DNA from: DATEDA01 sp963744255
GTDB lineage: Bacteria > Pseudomonadota > Gammaproteobacteria > Burkholderiales > SG8-39
NCBI GenBank assembly: GCA_963744255.1
Contig: CAVUSZ010000045.1
Location: forward strand, 6,562-70,561
Length of the DNA: 64,000 nucleotides
Reading direction: 5' to 3'
Shown here: positions 51,753-60,692 of the stretch, one piece after another
Numbering within the stretch: the stretch's first letter is position 1
How the letters are laid out: every line of letters begins with the position of its first letter
Notes under the pieces: model-generated
Databases searched by the model: none
Seen by the model: only the letters and a program-made list of their open reading frames with translations
Told to the model about the DNA's origin: nothing
Position numbers and translations under genes: made by a program

Positions 51753-52628
51753 CTACCGCGCGCCCGCAGTGGCGTCACAGGCGTCGCCGAGCCACGCCGC
51801 GAGCGCGCGGCAGAAGCCGTCGGATTCACCCGCCAGCCTGGCCAGTACTCGCAGGCGCGGGGCGATCGAGGCGGTGAACGCCGCGAGCGGCACTTCGAGC
51901 GCCGCGGTTCCGGCGCCGAGCCGCACCGGCCGTCGGGTGCGGAGCACGACCGGCTCGATCATCGTCTCGCGCTGCGCCGCGAGGGCGCGCGCCGCCTGGT
52001 CGAAGACCCGCGCCGAATCGGGGAGCTCGCCGGCGAGCGACTCGAGCCAGTGCAGCCAGAACTCGACGGTGGCGGCGAAAACATAGCCGGTCGGCGTGTT
52101 TGCCATCGCGCCGAGCGCCCGGTCGGCCCATTTCAAGGCGAGCGCGGGACGCAGCGCCATGAGTTTTGCATTGACCGCCTCGTCGCCGAGGGCGAGCAGT
52201 CCGCCGAGCGCCGCGCCCGGGTTGGCTACCGCGCCCGTGATCACGAGCTTCAGTACCAGGTCGGCGCCGCGTGCGCCGCTTGCAGCCTCGACGAGGTTGA
52301 GGGCGGCGATGTCCCGGGCCGCGGTCGAGACGATCGCGGGATCGGTGTCGTGGCGGAGGAAATAGGGCAGGACGGCGCCGCAGAGCACGCCTTCATGCAC
52401 GAGGCTCCGGACCCGCACGAAAACCTCGCTGCGGCGTTCGGTCGGGACCCGCTTCGCGTACTCCGGATAGAAGGCGCCGAGCAGCGGGTCGAGCGGTGTA
52501 TGGCCCCGGCCGGCGAAGAACAGCGCATGATGAGCGAGGCGGGCGATCCCGGTCTCGTCGAGGAGGTCCCAGCCCGCGGTGTCTTCGAGCGCGAACCGGA
52601 CGGCATCCGGGCAGAGCGATGGTTCCAT
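51753..52628 (-). CDS. hypothetical protein of unknown function
   Basis: A 291-residue protein starting MEPSLCPDAVRFALEDTAGW. It is mostly helical, without signal peptide or membrane helix, with alternating Ala/Leu-rich segments (VLKLVITGAVANPGAALGGL, LALKWADRALGAMANTP). No motif suggests a catalytic role. A longer open frame continues upstream but overlaps the AraC gene antisense, so this start is preferred. It is divergent from the AraC regulator across about 105 bases, which may regulate it. Confidence 0.6.
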   Translation of the reverse strand: MEPSLCPDAVRFALEDTAGWDLLDETGIARLAHHALFFAGRGHTPLDPLLGAFYPEYAKRVPTERRSEVFVRVRSLVHEGVLCGAVLPYFLRHDTDPAIVSTAARDIAALNLVEAASGARGADLVLKLVITGAVANPGAALGGLLALGDEAVNAKLMALRPALALKWADRALGAMANTPTGYVFAATVEFWLHWLESLAGELPDSARVFDQAARALAAQRETMIEPVVLRTRRPVRLGAGTAALEVPLAAFTASIAPRLRVLARLAGESDGFCRALAAWLGDACDATAGAR

Positions 52629-52733
52629 GTGGTCGTTCGAGAGCTCAGGTAAGGTGCGGGAAGATACGGCCGCAGCCAACCTTTGGTCTTGACCGGAGAC
52701 GCCAGAAGCTTGTCCCCAGCGGTCAGCGCTTAG

Positions 52734-53750
52734 ATGAATAGCCCGAGCCTCGAATCCGGCAGCACCGCGCTCCTTTCGCCGGCCATCAACCTGTGGCGAG
52801 CGCTGGAGGCGCGACGGATCGATCCGGCGCCGATCTTCCGCGCGGCCGGGATCGACCCGGCCGTGCTCCGCGTTCCCGGGAAGCGGGTGTCGGCGCGGAC
52901 CGCGCTTCGCCTCCAGCAGGTCGCGGAGGACGCGGTTGGCGATCCGGCCCTCGGGCTGGACGTCGCGCGGCAGATGCAGGGGACGGCGCTGCACGCGCTC
53001 GGCTACTCCTGGCTCGCGAGCGCGACGCTCGGGGAGGCGTTCCAGCGCTTGGCGCGCTATTTCCGGGTGCTGAGCGAGCGCTGGTCGGCGCGCATCGAGG
53101 AGAGCGCAGACGGCGTGCGGATCACCTACGTGTTCGGCGAGACGGTGCCGCGCCCGCGGGACTGGCTCCACGACTGGCTCGTCGCCGGCGCCGTCCGCCT
53201 CTGCCGCCTGACCTACGGTGATGCGTTCGCGCCGCTCGAGGTCACGCTGGTGCGCGAGTGCCCGGCGGAGCCGGCGCCGTTCGACGAATGGTTCCGGTCG
53301 CCGATCGTCTGGCGCGCGCCGCAGACGAGCCTGCTGTGCCGGAGCGAGGATCTCGCGCGGCCGCTGCCGACGGGCAACCCCGAGGTCGCGCTCGCGACCG
53401 AACGCCTGGCGCTCGACTATCTCGCGCGGCTCGATCGTACGGACATGGTCGCGCAGGTGAGGCGGCGCATCCGCGAGAGCCTGCCCTCGGGCGTGCCGTC
53501 GCAGGCCGACGTGGCGCGCGCGCTCGCGGTCAGCCCGCGGACGCTCGCCCGGCGGCTGGAGGAGGCGGGGACGAGCTTCACCGCGCTCCGCGACGAGACC
53601 CGCCGCGCGCTCGCCGAGCAGTATCTGTACCGCACCGACTTCTCGGTCGCGGAGGTGGCCTACCTGCTCGGCTTTTCCGAGGCGTCGAGCTTCAACCGCG
53701 CGCACCGCCGCTGGACCGGCCGCGCGCCGGGGGACGCCCGGGCACGGTGA
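52734..53750 (+). CDS. AraC-family regulator with N-terminal arabinose_bd-type domain (OruR-like)
   Basis: A 338-residue protein. The first 210 residues carry the arabinose-binding-type N-terminal domain of the OruR/ArgR-like group (GTALHALGYSWLASATLGEAF). The C-terminal AraC helix-turn-helix is at about 235-335 (DVARALAVSPRTLARRLEEA, then FSVAEVAYLLGFSEASSFNR). It sits divergent from the unknown 291-residue gene and convergent with corA. The inducer is unknown. Confidence 0.85.
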   Translation: MNSPSLESGSTALLSPAINLWRALEARRIDPAPIFRAAGIDPAVLRVPGKRVSARTALRLQQVAEDAVGDPALGLDVARQMQGTALHALGYSWLASATLGEAFQRLARYFRVLSERWSARIEESADGVRITYVFGETVPRPRDWLHDWLVAGAVRLCRLTYGDAFAPLEVTLVRECPAEPAPFDEWFRSPIVWRAPQTSLLCRSEDLARPLPTGNPEVALATERLALDYLARLDRTDMVAQVRRRIRESLPSGVPSQADVARALAVSPRTLARRLEEAGTSFTALRDETRRALAEQYLYRTDFSVAEVAYLLGFSEASSFNRAHRRWTGRAPGDARAR

Positions 53751-53780
53751 CGCCCCCGCGAACGGCGGGACTCGGCGTCG

Positions 53781-54746
53781 CTAGAGCCAGCCTGCCTTGC
53801 GGAAGCGGTAGAAGAGATAGATGTCGATCGCGACCATCGCGGCAATCGCGAGCGGATAGCCGAAGGCCCACTTGAGCTCCGGCATGTGCTCGAAGTTCAT
53901 GCCGTACACGCCGGCGATCATCGTCGGGACCGCGACGAGCGCGGCGTATCCAGCGAGCCGCTTCATCATCTCGTTTTCCTGCAGCTGGATCAGCGACACG
54001 CTCACCGCCATCGCGGTCGTCACCGCGTCGCGGATGCTGTCGATCGTCTGGTTGATCCGGCCGAGGTGGTCGTAGACGTCGCGGAAGTACTCCTGAGTCC
54101 CGACGCAGACGTGCGGGACCCGCCCACCGTACAGCTTGCCGACGCCTTCCGCGAGCGGACCGGAAGCATGCCGCAGCACCATGAGCTTCTGCTTGAGGCC
54201 GTAGAGCGCCTCGATGTTCCGGCGCGCGAGCCCGCCGGCGAAAATCTGCTCCTCGAGATTCTCGAACTCGGTCTCGAGCGCTTCGAGCACTGGGAAATAC
54301 CGGTCGACGATCGAGTCCATCAGCGCGTACAGCACGAACCCCGATCCGTGCCGCAAGAGCTCCGGCTCGGTCTCGCAGCGCGCCCGGACGTCCGCGAAGC
54401 CGCGCTTGGCCCGATGCCGGACCGAGAGGACATAGTTCGGGCCGGCAAAGACGGCGACCTCGCCGCTGCGGAGGTTCTTCCCCTCCAGCTCGACGGTGTG
54501 CAGGACGACGAAGAGCGAGTTGCCGTATTCCTCGATCTTGGGTCGCTGGTGGCCGCTTTGCGCGTCCTCGACGGCGAGCTCGTGCAGGCCGAACTCCTCC
54601 TGCATCGCCTCGAGCTCGCCCGGCTCCGGCTCGTAGAGCGCCACCCAGACGAAGCAGTCCGGGCGCTTCACGTACTCGCTGATGTCGTCGCGGCTGATGT
54701 CGCCGAGCTTCGTCCCGTTCTGGTAGGCGACGCAGTTGATCAGCAT
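53781..54746 (-). CDS. corA: magnesium/cobalt transporter CorA
   Basis: A 321-residue CorA protein. The N-terminal cytoplasmic funnel domain includes LHELAVEDAQSGHQRPKIEE. Two membrane helices near the C-terminus flank the diagnostic YGMNF loop (in PTMIAGVYGMNFEHMP), followed by a short basic end (FRKAGWL). It is a pentameric Mg2+ channel in the inner membrane. Single-gene unit. Confidence 0.93.
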   Translation of the reverse strand: MLINCVAYQNGTKLGDISRDDISEYVKRPDCFVWVALYEPEPGELEAMQEEFGLHELAVEDAQSGHQRPKIEEYGNSLFVVLHTVELEGKNLRSGEVAVFAGPNYVLSVRHRAKRGFADVRARCETEPELLRHGSGFVLYALMDSIVDRYFPVLEALETEFENLEEQIFAGGLARRNIEALYGLKQKLMVLRHASGPLAEGVGKLYGGRVPHVCVGTQEYFRDVYDHLGRINQTIDSIRDAVTTAMAVSVSLIQLQENEMMKRLAGYAALVAVPTMIAGVYGMNFEHMPELKWAFGYPLAIAAMVAIDIYLFYRFRKAGWL

Positions 54747-54812
54747 GTGTGTTGTTCTCCTCCCGACGCACCGGCGATACGCCGCGCGCTCCGCCGCCTG
54801 CAGCGGCCGTCT

Positions 54813-55883
54813 CTAGGCCCGCGCCGGCAGCACCGGCGCCAGCTCGTCCCGCGCGCGGCGCAGCATCTCCTCGGTCGATTCCCAGTCGACGCACGGGTCG
54901 GTGACCGAGACGCCGTACTTGAGCTGGGAGAGATCGGCGGGGATCGCTTGGCTGCCGGCGGCGAGGTTCGACTCGACCATCAGGCCGACGATCGAGCGGT
55001 TGCCCTCCTGGATCTGGTGCGAGCAGTCGTGGAACACGAGCGGCTGCAGCGCGTGGTCCTTGAGCGAGTTCGCGTGCGAGCAGTCGACGACGATGTTCGC
55101 CGGGAGCTCCGCGGCCGCGAGCGCTCGCTCGGCGAGCCGCACGCTCACGGTGTCGTAATTCGGCCGCCCGCCGCCGCCCCGGAGCACGAGATGGCCGTAG
55201 CGGTTGCCGGTCGTGCGGACGATGGCCGGCCGCCCCTGGCGGTTGATGCCGAGGAAGCTGTGCGGCTGCGACGCCGAGCGGATCGCGTTCACCGCGACCT
55301 CCAGCCCCCCGTCGGTGCCGTTCTTGAAGCCGACCGGCGCCGACAGCCCGCTCGCCATCTCGCGGTGCGTCTGCGACTCCGTGGTGCGCGCGCCGATCGC
55401 GTACCAGCTGATGAGGTCGCCCAGGTACTGCGGCGACAGCGGGTCGAGCGCCTCCGAGCCGGCCGGCAGGCCGAGCTCGGCGAACGCGGCGAGGAGCTTG
55501 CGCGCGCGCACGATGCCTTCGTCGATGCGGAACGAGTCGTCCATGTGCGGATCGTTGATGAACCCCTTCCACCCGGCCACCGTGCGCGGCTTCTCGAAGT
55601 ACACGCGCATGATGACGAAGAGCGTGTCGCGCAAGCGCTCGGCGGCGCCCGCAAGCCGGCCCGCGTACTCGAGCGCAGCGTCCGGATCGTGGATGGAGCA
55701 CGGACCGATCACGACGAAGAGCCGCGGATCCTTGCGCTCGAGGATCGCGCGAACCGTCGAACGCCCGCGGGCGACCGTTTCCGCCGCGGCCGGGGAAAGC
55801 GGCACCTCGGCCCTCACGGCGTCCGGCGTCGGCATCTCCTCCATGCCGGAGACATTGACGTTGTCGAGCGGTTCGGCGTTCAT
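54813..55883 (-). CDS. aroG: class I 3-deoxy-7-phosphoheptulonate (DAHP) synthase
   Basis: A 356-residue DAHP synthase. It has VVIGPCSIHDPDAALEYA (metal-binding Cys), VIMRVYFEKPRTVAGWKG, RTTESQTHREMASGLS and VVDCSHANSLKDH. It combines phosphoenolpyruvate and erythrose 4-phosphate as the first step of aromatic amino acid synthesis, in the cytoplasm. The length and sequence order match the AroF/G/H class; the feedback type cannot be told. Divergent from the omega-aminotransferase gene across 60 bases. Confidence 0.92.
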   Translation of the reverse strand: MNAEPLDNVNVSGMEEMPTPDAVRAEVPLSPAAAETVARGRSTVRAILERKDPRLFVVIGPCSIHDPDAALEYAGRLAGAAERLRDTLFVIMRVYFEKPRTVAGWKGFINDPHMDDSFRIDEGIVRARKLLAAFAELGLPAGSEALDPLSPQYLGDLISWYAIGARTTESQTHREMASGLSAPVGFKNGTDGGLEVAVNAIRSASQPHSFLGINRQGRPAIVRTTGNRYGHLVLRGGGGRPNYDTVSVRLAERALAAAELPANIVVDCSHANSLKDHALQPLVFHDCSHQIQEGNRSIVGLMVESNLAAGSQAIPADLSQLKYGVSVTDPCVDWESTEEMLRRARDELAPVLPARA

Positions 55884-55943
55884 TTGGGCGATTATGCGCC
55901 AGGCCGCCGCGCTAGAATGCACCTCCCTTCCAAGGACGCTGTC

Positions 55944-57269
55944 ATGACCGACCCCGGCGCGCTCGACCTCGACGCCTACTGGATGCCGCTCACGTCGAAC
56001 CGCGCGTTCAAGCGCGCGCCGCGCCTCGTCGTGTCGGCGAAAGACATGTACTACACGACCGCCGACGGCAAGCAGGTGCTCGACGGGCTCGCGACGCTGT
56101 GGTGCGTGAACGCCGGGCATTGCCGGCCGAAGATCGTCGAGGCGATCGGCCGCCAGGCGGCAGTGCTCGACTACGCGTCGTCGTACTCGCTCGGCCACCC
56201 GCTCGCGTTCGAGGCGGCGGGGCGTCTGGTCGCGCTCGCGCCGGAGGGCATCGGCCACGTGTTCTTCACGAACTCGGGGTCGGAGGCGGTCGAGACCGCG
56301 CTCAAGATCGCGCTGGCCTATCATCGCCTGACGGGCGCATCGACCCGCACGCGGTTCGTCGGCCGCGAGCGCGGATTCCACGGCGCGAACTTCGGCGGCA
56401 TTTCGGTGGGCGGCGTGCCGGCGTACCGCAAGGCGTTCGCGGCGGGACTGCTGCCCGGCGTGGATCATATGCGGCACACGCAGGATCTCTCGGCGCGCGC
56501 GTTCGTGCGCGGCGAGGCTGCGAGCGGCGCCGAGCTCGCCGACGAGCTGGAGGACCGGATCATCCCGCTCCACGACGCGTCGAACATCGCGGCGGTGATC
56601 GTCGAGCCGGTCGCCGGCGCAGGCGGCGTGCTCATCCCGCCGCGAGGATACCTGCGGCGGCTGCGCGAGATCTGCGACCGGCACGGGATCCTCCTCGTCT
56701 TCGACGAGGTGATCACCGGGTTCGGGCGGCTCGGGAAGCCGTTCGCGAGCCAGTTCTTCGGCGTGACGCCCGACCTGATCACGTTCGCGAAGGGCATCAC
56801 CAGCGGCACGGTGCCCATGGGCGGCGTGCTCGTGAAGAAGGAGATCTATCGCACGTTCATGGACGCCTCGGCTGCCGGCGTGGAGCTCTTCCACGGCTAC
56901 ACGTACTCGGGCCACCCGCTGGCGGCCGCGGCGGCGCTCGCGACGCTCGATACCTACGCCGCGGAGCGACTCTTCGACCGGACGAACGAGCTGGCGAAGC
57001 GCTTCGAGGACGGCGTGCATGCGTTCCGCACGCTGCCGAACGTCATCGACTGCCGCAACCTGCAGCTCATCGGCGCGGTCGAGCTCGCCCCCCGTCCCGG
57101 CGCGCCCGGCGCGCGCGCGCTGGAGGTGCACGAAAAGGCGTGGGACCGCGGGGTGTTCGTGCGGCCGATCGGCGACAGCATCGCGTTCTGCCCGCCGCTG
57201 ATCGCCGACGGCACGCATCTCGACCAGATGTTCGGCGTCGTCGCGGAGGCCGTGCGCGAGGTTGCCTGA
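55944..57269 (+). CDS. class III omega-aminotransferase (beta-alanine/polyamine:pyruvate type)
   Basis: A 441-residue PLP enzyme. The start YWMPLTSNRAFK and MYYTTADGKQVLDGLATLWC are typical of omega-amino acid:pyruvate aminotransferases. The PLP lysine is in TFAKGITSGTVPMGG, preceded by LVFDEVITGFGRLG. AAGGA lies before the ATG. It would deaminate beta-alanine, putrescine-type amines or 4-aminobutyrate. The next gene codes an acetylpolyamine-amidohydrolase-type protein, supporting polyamine use. Confidence 0.9.
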   Translation: MTDPGALDLDAYWMPLTSNRAFKRAPRLVVSAKDMYYTTADGKQVLDGLATLWCVNAGHCRPKIVEAIGRQAAVLDYASSYSLGHPLAFEAAGRLVALAPEGIGHVFFTNSGSEAVETALKIALAYHRLTGASTRTRFVGRERGFHGANFGGISVGGVPAYRKAFAAGLLPGVDHMRHTQDLSARAFVRGEAASGAELADELEDRIIPLHDASNIAAVIVEPVAGAGGVLIPPRGYLRRLREICDRHGILLVFDEVITGFGRLGKPFASQFFGVTPDLITFAKGITSGTVPMGGVLVKKEIYRTFMDASAAGVELFHGYTYSGHPLAAAAALATLDTYAAERLFDRTNELAKRFEDGVHAFRTLPNVIDCRNLQLIGAVELAPRPGAPGARALEVHEKAWDRGVFVRPIGDSIAFCPPLIADGTHLDQMFGVVAEAVREVA

Positions 57270-57342
57270 GCGGGCGGCGCGTGCAATATTCGGGTGTCAT
57301 GCTGGGTCCTCTGCTGCGCATGATGACGAGACGGGGCGGCCG

Positions 57343-58401
57343 ATGAGGATCTTCTTCTGTCCGGAGCAGCTGGCGCACCGACCGGCGCAGTTCATGATCG
57401 CCGGCAGGCTGGTGCCGAGCCTCGAGGCGCCGGAGCGGTGCGAGCGCGTGGTCGATGCGCTCAAGCGCGCGAGCTACAAGGTGGAGCAGCCGCGCCGCGA
57501 CTTTCCGTTCGAAGCGATCGCGCAGGTGCACGCGCCGGGCTACCTCGAGTTCCTGCGCAACGGGTTCGAGCACTGGTCGGCGCTCGAGAACGCGAGCCCG
57601 GAGATCGTGCCGAACGTGCATCCCTATCACGGCTCGGGCGACGACTTCACGTCCCGGAAGGGGCCGCGCGCGGCCTCGCCCGTGGCTCAGGCCGGCTACT
57701 ATCTCGGCGATCTCGCGTGCTCGATCGGCCCGCACACGTGGCGCTCGGCGGTCGCGGCGGTGCATACCGCGCTCGCCGCGGCGGAGAGCGTGCTCGCTGG
57801 CGAGCATGCCGCCTACGCGGTCTGCCGCCCGCCGGGGCACCACGCGGCGGCCGACCGCGCCGCCGGCTTCTGCTATCTCAACAATGTTGCGATCGCGGCC
57901 GAGTTCATGCTGCAGCACTTCAAGCGCGTCGCGATCCTCGACGTCGACGCCCATCACGGCGACGGCACGCAGTCGATCTTCTACCGCCGCGGCGAGGTCC
58001 AGTTCGTGTCGATCCACGTCGACCCGACCAACTACTACCCGTTCTTCTCCGGCTACGCCGACGAGTACGGCGCGGGCGAGGGCGAAGGCTGCAACCTCAA
58101 CATTCCGCTCCAGCCGGCGAGCGGGGACGCCGACTTCCTGGACGCGCTCGACGACGCGCTCGAGGCGATCCGCGCGCACCGCTCCGAGGCGCTGCTCGTC
58201 TCGGTCGGCTTCGACGCCCACGAGCGCGACCCGCTGTCGGTGCTGAAGGTGACGAACGACGGCTACCGGCGGATCGGCGACGCTGTCGCGGGGTTGAAGC
58301 TCCCGTCCGTGCTCGTGCAGGAAGGCGGCTACAACCTGGATCTGCTCGGCGCGAACGTCGTCGCCTTCATCGGCGGCTTCAACCTCGCGAGCCGGATGTA
58401 G
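57343..58401 (+). CDS. histone deacetylase-family acetylpolyamine amidohydrolase
   Basis: A 352-residue zinc hydrolase of the HDAC/acetylpolyamine amidohydrolase fold. Motifs are CRPPGHHAAADRAAGFCYLN (catalytic histidines), ILDVDAHHGDGTQSIFY (Zn Asp and His) and VSVGFDAHERDPL (Zn Asp). It ends with VLVQEGGYNLDLLG. It would release acetate from N-acetylputrescine or related acetylpolyamines. It follows the omega-aminotransferase by 73 bases on the same strand and likely supplies its substrate. Confidence 0.87.
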   Translation: MRIFFCPEQLAHRPAQFMIAGRLVPSLEAPERCERVVDALKRASYKVEQPRRDFPFEAIAQVHAPGYLEFLRNGFEHWSALENASPEIVPNVHPYHGSGDDFTSRKGPRAASPVAQAGYYLGDLACSIGPHTWRSAVAAVHTALAAAESVLAGEHAAYAVCRPPGHHAAADRAAGFCYLNNVAIAAEFMLQHFKRVAILDVDAHHGDGTQSIFYRRGEVQFVSIHVDPTNYYPFFSGYADEYGAGEGEGCNLNIPLQPASGDADFLDALDDALEAIRAHRSEALLVSVGFDAHERDPLSVLKVTNDGYRRIGDAVAGLKLPSVLVQEGGYNLDLLGANVVAFIGGFNLASRM

Positions 58402-58453
58402 CCGGTCGGCACCGGGGTAGAATGCGGCCCCGAACAACGACTTAGGTCGCCCA

Positions 58454-59665
58454 ATGCCCGCCATCAGCCGCCGCACCGCCGAGCTCGGCACCGAGAACGC
58501 GTTCGTCGTCCTCGCCGAGGTGAACGACCTCGTCCGGCAGGGCAAGGACATCATCTCGTTCTGCATCGGCCAGCCCGACTTCCCGACGCCGGCGAACGTG
58601 CAGGACGCGGCGATCGGGGCGATCCGGGAGGGCAAGCACGGATACACGCCGTCGGCGGGGATCGACGAGCTGCGCGAAGCGGCCGCGCGGTACATGGGCG
58701 GGATGCGCGGGCTAGACATCCGCCCCGAGCAGGTCGTCGTCGGGGCCGGCGCGAAGCCGTTCATCGCCTACGCGATCCTCGCGACGACCGACTACGGCAC
58801 CGGCGACGAGGTGATCTACCCGAATCCCGGGTTCCCGATCTACGAGTCGCAGATCAGGGCGCATGGCGCCGTGCCGGTGCCGCTGCATCTGCGCGAGGCA
58901 CGCAACTTCGCACTCGATCCGGCGGATCTGGAGGCGAAGCTCACCCCGCGCACGAAGCTCCTCATCCTGAACTCGCCGCACAACCCGACCGGCGGCATCC
59001 TCACGCGCCGCGATTTCGAGGACATCGCCGCGATTCTCCGCCGCCATCCGGACGTATGGGTGTACGCCGACGAGATCTACTCGCGGCTCTGCTACGAGGG
59101 CGATTTCGCGTCGATCGCGTCGCTCCCCGGGATGTACGAGCGCACCATCGTCGCCGACGGCGCGTCGAAGACCTGGGCGATGACCGGCTGGCGGCTCGGT
59201 TTTGCGGCCAACCCGGTGCTCGCACCGGAGTTCACGCGCTGGGTGACGAACACCGATTCGTGCGCCTCCCAGATCAGCCAGTGGGCGGCGGTGGCGGCGA
59301 TCAACGGCCCGCAGGACGAAGCGAACCGGATGCGCGCATCGTTCGTCGAGCGCCGCGATCTGATCGTGGGCTTGCTCAACCAGGTGCCGGGCGTGACCTG
59401 CAAGTCCCCGGGCGGCGCGTTCTATGCGTGGCCGAACGTGACCGACGCGTGCCGGATGATCGGCGCCGCGGACTCGGAGGAGTTCCGCAAGCGGCTGCTC
59501 GCCGAGGCCGGGGTCGCGCTGCTGGCCGACGTCCATTTCGGCGCCCGCGTCCCCGGCGAGGGCCAGCACGTACGCTTCAGCTACGCCGCCTCCAGGCACG
59601 CGATCGAGCAGGGTGTCGCCAGGCTGGCGGAGTTCATCGGGCGCGCCGCGCGCCGCGTCGCGTAG
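58454..59665 (+). CDS. class I/II PLP-dependent aminotransferase
   Basis: A 403-residue fold-type I aminotransferase. Features are CIGQPDFPTPANVQDAAI, GYTPSAGIDELREAAARYM, LNSPHNPTGGILTR and YADEIYSRLCYEG; the PLP lysine lies in DGASKTWAMTGWRLGFA. This is the aspartate/aromatic aminotransferase-like group (AspB-type), but without substrate-specific marks. It is 52 bases after the amidohydrolase gene, so it may share its operon, and is followed by the Nudix gene after eight bases. Confidence 0.88.
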   Translation: MPAISRRTAELGTENAFVVLAEVNDLVRQGKDIISFCIGQPDFPTPANVQDAAIGAIREGKHGYTPSAGIDELREAAARYMGGMRGLDIRPEQVVVGAGAKPFIAYAILATTDYGTGDEVIYPNPGFPIYESQIRAHGAVPVPLHLREARNFALDPADLEAKLTPRTKLLILNSPHNPTGGILTRRDFEDIAAILRRHPDVWVYADEIYSRLCYEGDFASIASLPGMYERTIVADGASKTWAMTGWRLGFAANPVLAPEFTRWVTNTDSCASQISQWAAVAAINGPQDEANRMRASFVERRDLIVGLLNQVPGVTCKSPGGAFYAWPNVTDACRMIGAADSEEFRKRLLAEAGVALLADVHFGARVPGEGQHVRFSYAASRHAIEQGVARLAEFIGRAARRVA

Positions 59666-59673
59666 GGCGACGG

Positions 59674-60123
59674 ATGCACGATCTCTGGAGGCCGAGCGTG
59701 ACCGTCGCCGCGGTCATGCAGCGCGCGGGCCGCTTCTGCCTGGTCGAGGAGGAGGTGGACGGTAGGCTGGTCTACAACCAGCCGGCCGGGCACTGGGAAA
59801 GGGGCGAGACGCTCGCCGACGCCTGCGCGCGCGAGGCGCTGGAAGAGACGGCGCACGCGTTCCGGCCGACGGACCTGCTGGGAATCTACCGCTGGCATTA
59901 CGCTCCGAAGGACGTGACCTTCCTGCGCTTCGCCTTTCTCGGCGAGGTGCTGGGCGAGACCGACCGGCCGCTCGACCGCGAGATCCGCCGCGTGCTCTGG
60001 CTGACACCCGCGGAGGTGCGCGCGGCGCGTGACCGCCACCGCAGCCCGCTCGTGATGGCCTGCATCGACGACTGCCTCGCCGGCCGGCGCTATCCGCTCG
60101 AGGTCGTGCGGCACTTCGAATGA
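59674..60123 (+). CDS. nudJ: Nudix phosphohydrolase NudJ-like
   Basis: A 149-residue Nudix protein. The Nudix box GHWERGETLADACAREALEE continues TA with the required GX5EX7REUXEEXGU spacing. The N-terminal WRPSVTVAAVMQRAGRFCLVEEEV is NudJ-like, and NudJ acts on HMP-pyrophosphate and nucleotide diphosphates. In E. coli nudJ directly precedes mnmA; here one unknown gene is inserted between them. It overlaps that gene by four bases. Confidence 0.82.
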   Translation: MHDLWRPSVTVAAVMQRAGRFCLVEEEVDGRLVYNQPAGHWERGETLADACAREALEETAHAFRPTDLLGIYRWHYAPKDVTFLRFAFLGEVLGETDRPLDREIRRVLWLTPAEVRAARDRHRSPLVMACIDDCLAGRRYPLEVVRHFE

Positions 60124-60692
60124 CGGGCGCGATCCGTCTCGCCGCAGTCGCGCTGGCGCTCGCTGCGGGCGTCGCCGCGGCCGAGGAAGTCGCGATCTGT
60201 TTCAACTACGGCTGCAATCAGCGCGCGGTGGTGCGCTACTCGTCGCTCGAGCTAAGCCAGGTGGAGGACCAGTTCGTCCATGCCGACTCGCCGGCGGCCG
60301 AGCGCGCGGCGGTCGCGCGCGCCGTCGCCTGGCTGTATTTCTACGCCGGGATGCAGTCGCCGATCTGGCGCGATCGCGGGGAGAACTTCTACGACGATGA
60401 TGGGCCCGGCCGGATGGACTGCATCGACCACTCGACCAACACGACGACGTATCTGCGGCTGGTCGAGCGGCGCGGCTGGCTCAGGTTCCACGGCGTCGGC
60501 GAGCGCGCGCTGCGGGGCGGGCCTTTCGACGAGCACTGGGCCGCGCGCATAGTCGAACGCGGCTCGAACGACGAATGGGTCGTCGACAGCTGGTTCCTCG
60601 ACCCCGGGCTGCCCGCCGCGGTCTTTCCGCTGAAGGCGTGGCGGGATGGCGCGCGGCCGCCGCGCATCAGGCGTCCCCGTTTCGCCCGATGA
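60120..60692 (+). CDS. secreted protein of unknown function in the nudJ-mnmA group
   Basis: A 190-residue protein with a Sec signal (MTGAIRLAAVALALAAGVAA) and a mature domain of about 170 residues. Conserved-looking elements are ICFNYGCNQRAVVRYSS, YFYAGMQSPIWRDRG and RMDCIDHSTNTTTYLRLVER, with a Cys and several His/Asp. No family recognised. It overlaps both nudJ and mnmA by four bases, so it is firmly in that operon. It is a conserved-looking unknown. Confidence 0.7.
   Translation: MTGAIRLAAVALALAAGVAAAEEVAICFNYGCNQRAVVRYSSLELSQVEDQFVHADSPAAERAAVARAVAWLYFYAGMQSPIWRDRGENFYDDDGPGRMDCIDHSTNTTTYLRLVERRGWLRFHGVGERALRGGPFDEHWAARIVERGSNDEWVVDSWFLDPGLPAAVFPLKAWRDGARPPRIRRPRFAR

Noticed and set aside
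53886..55940. Long open extension upstream of the omega-aminotransferase
   Set aside because: It runs antisense through corA and aroG; the real start at 55,944 has AAGGA and matches the family N-terminus.
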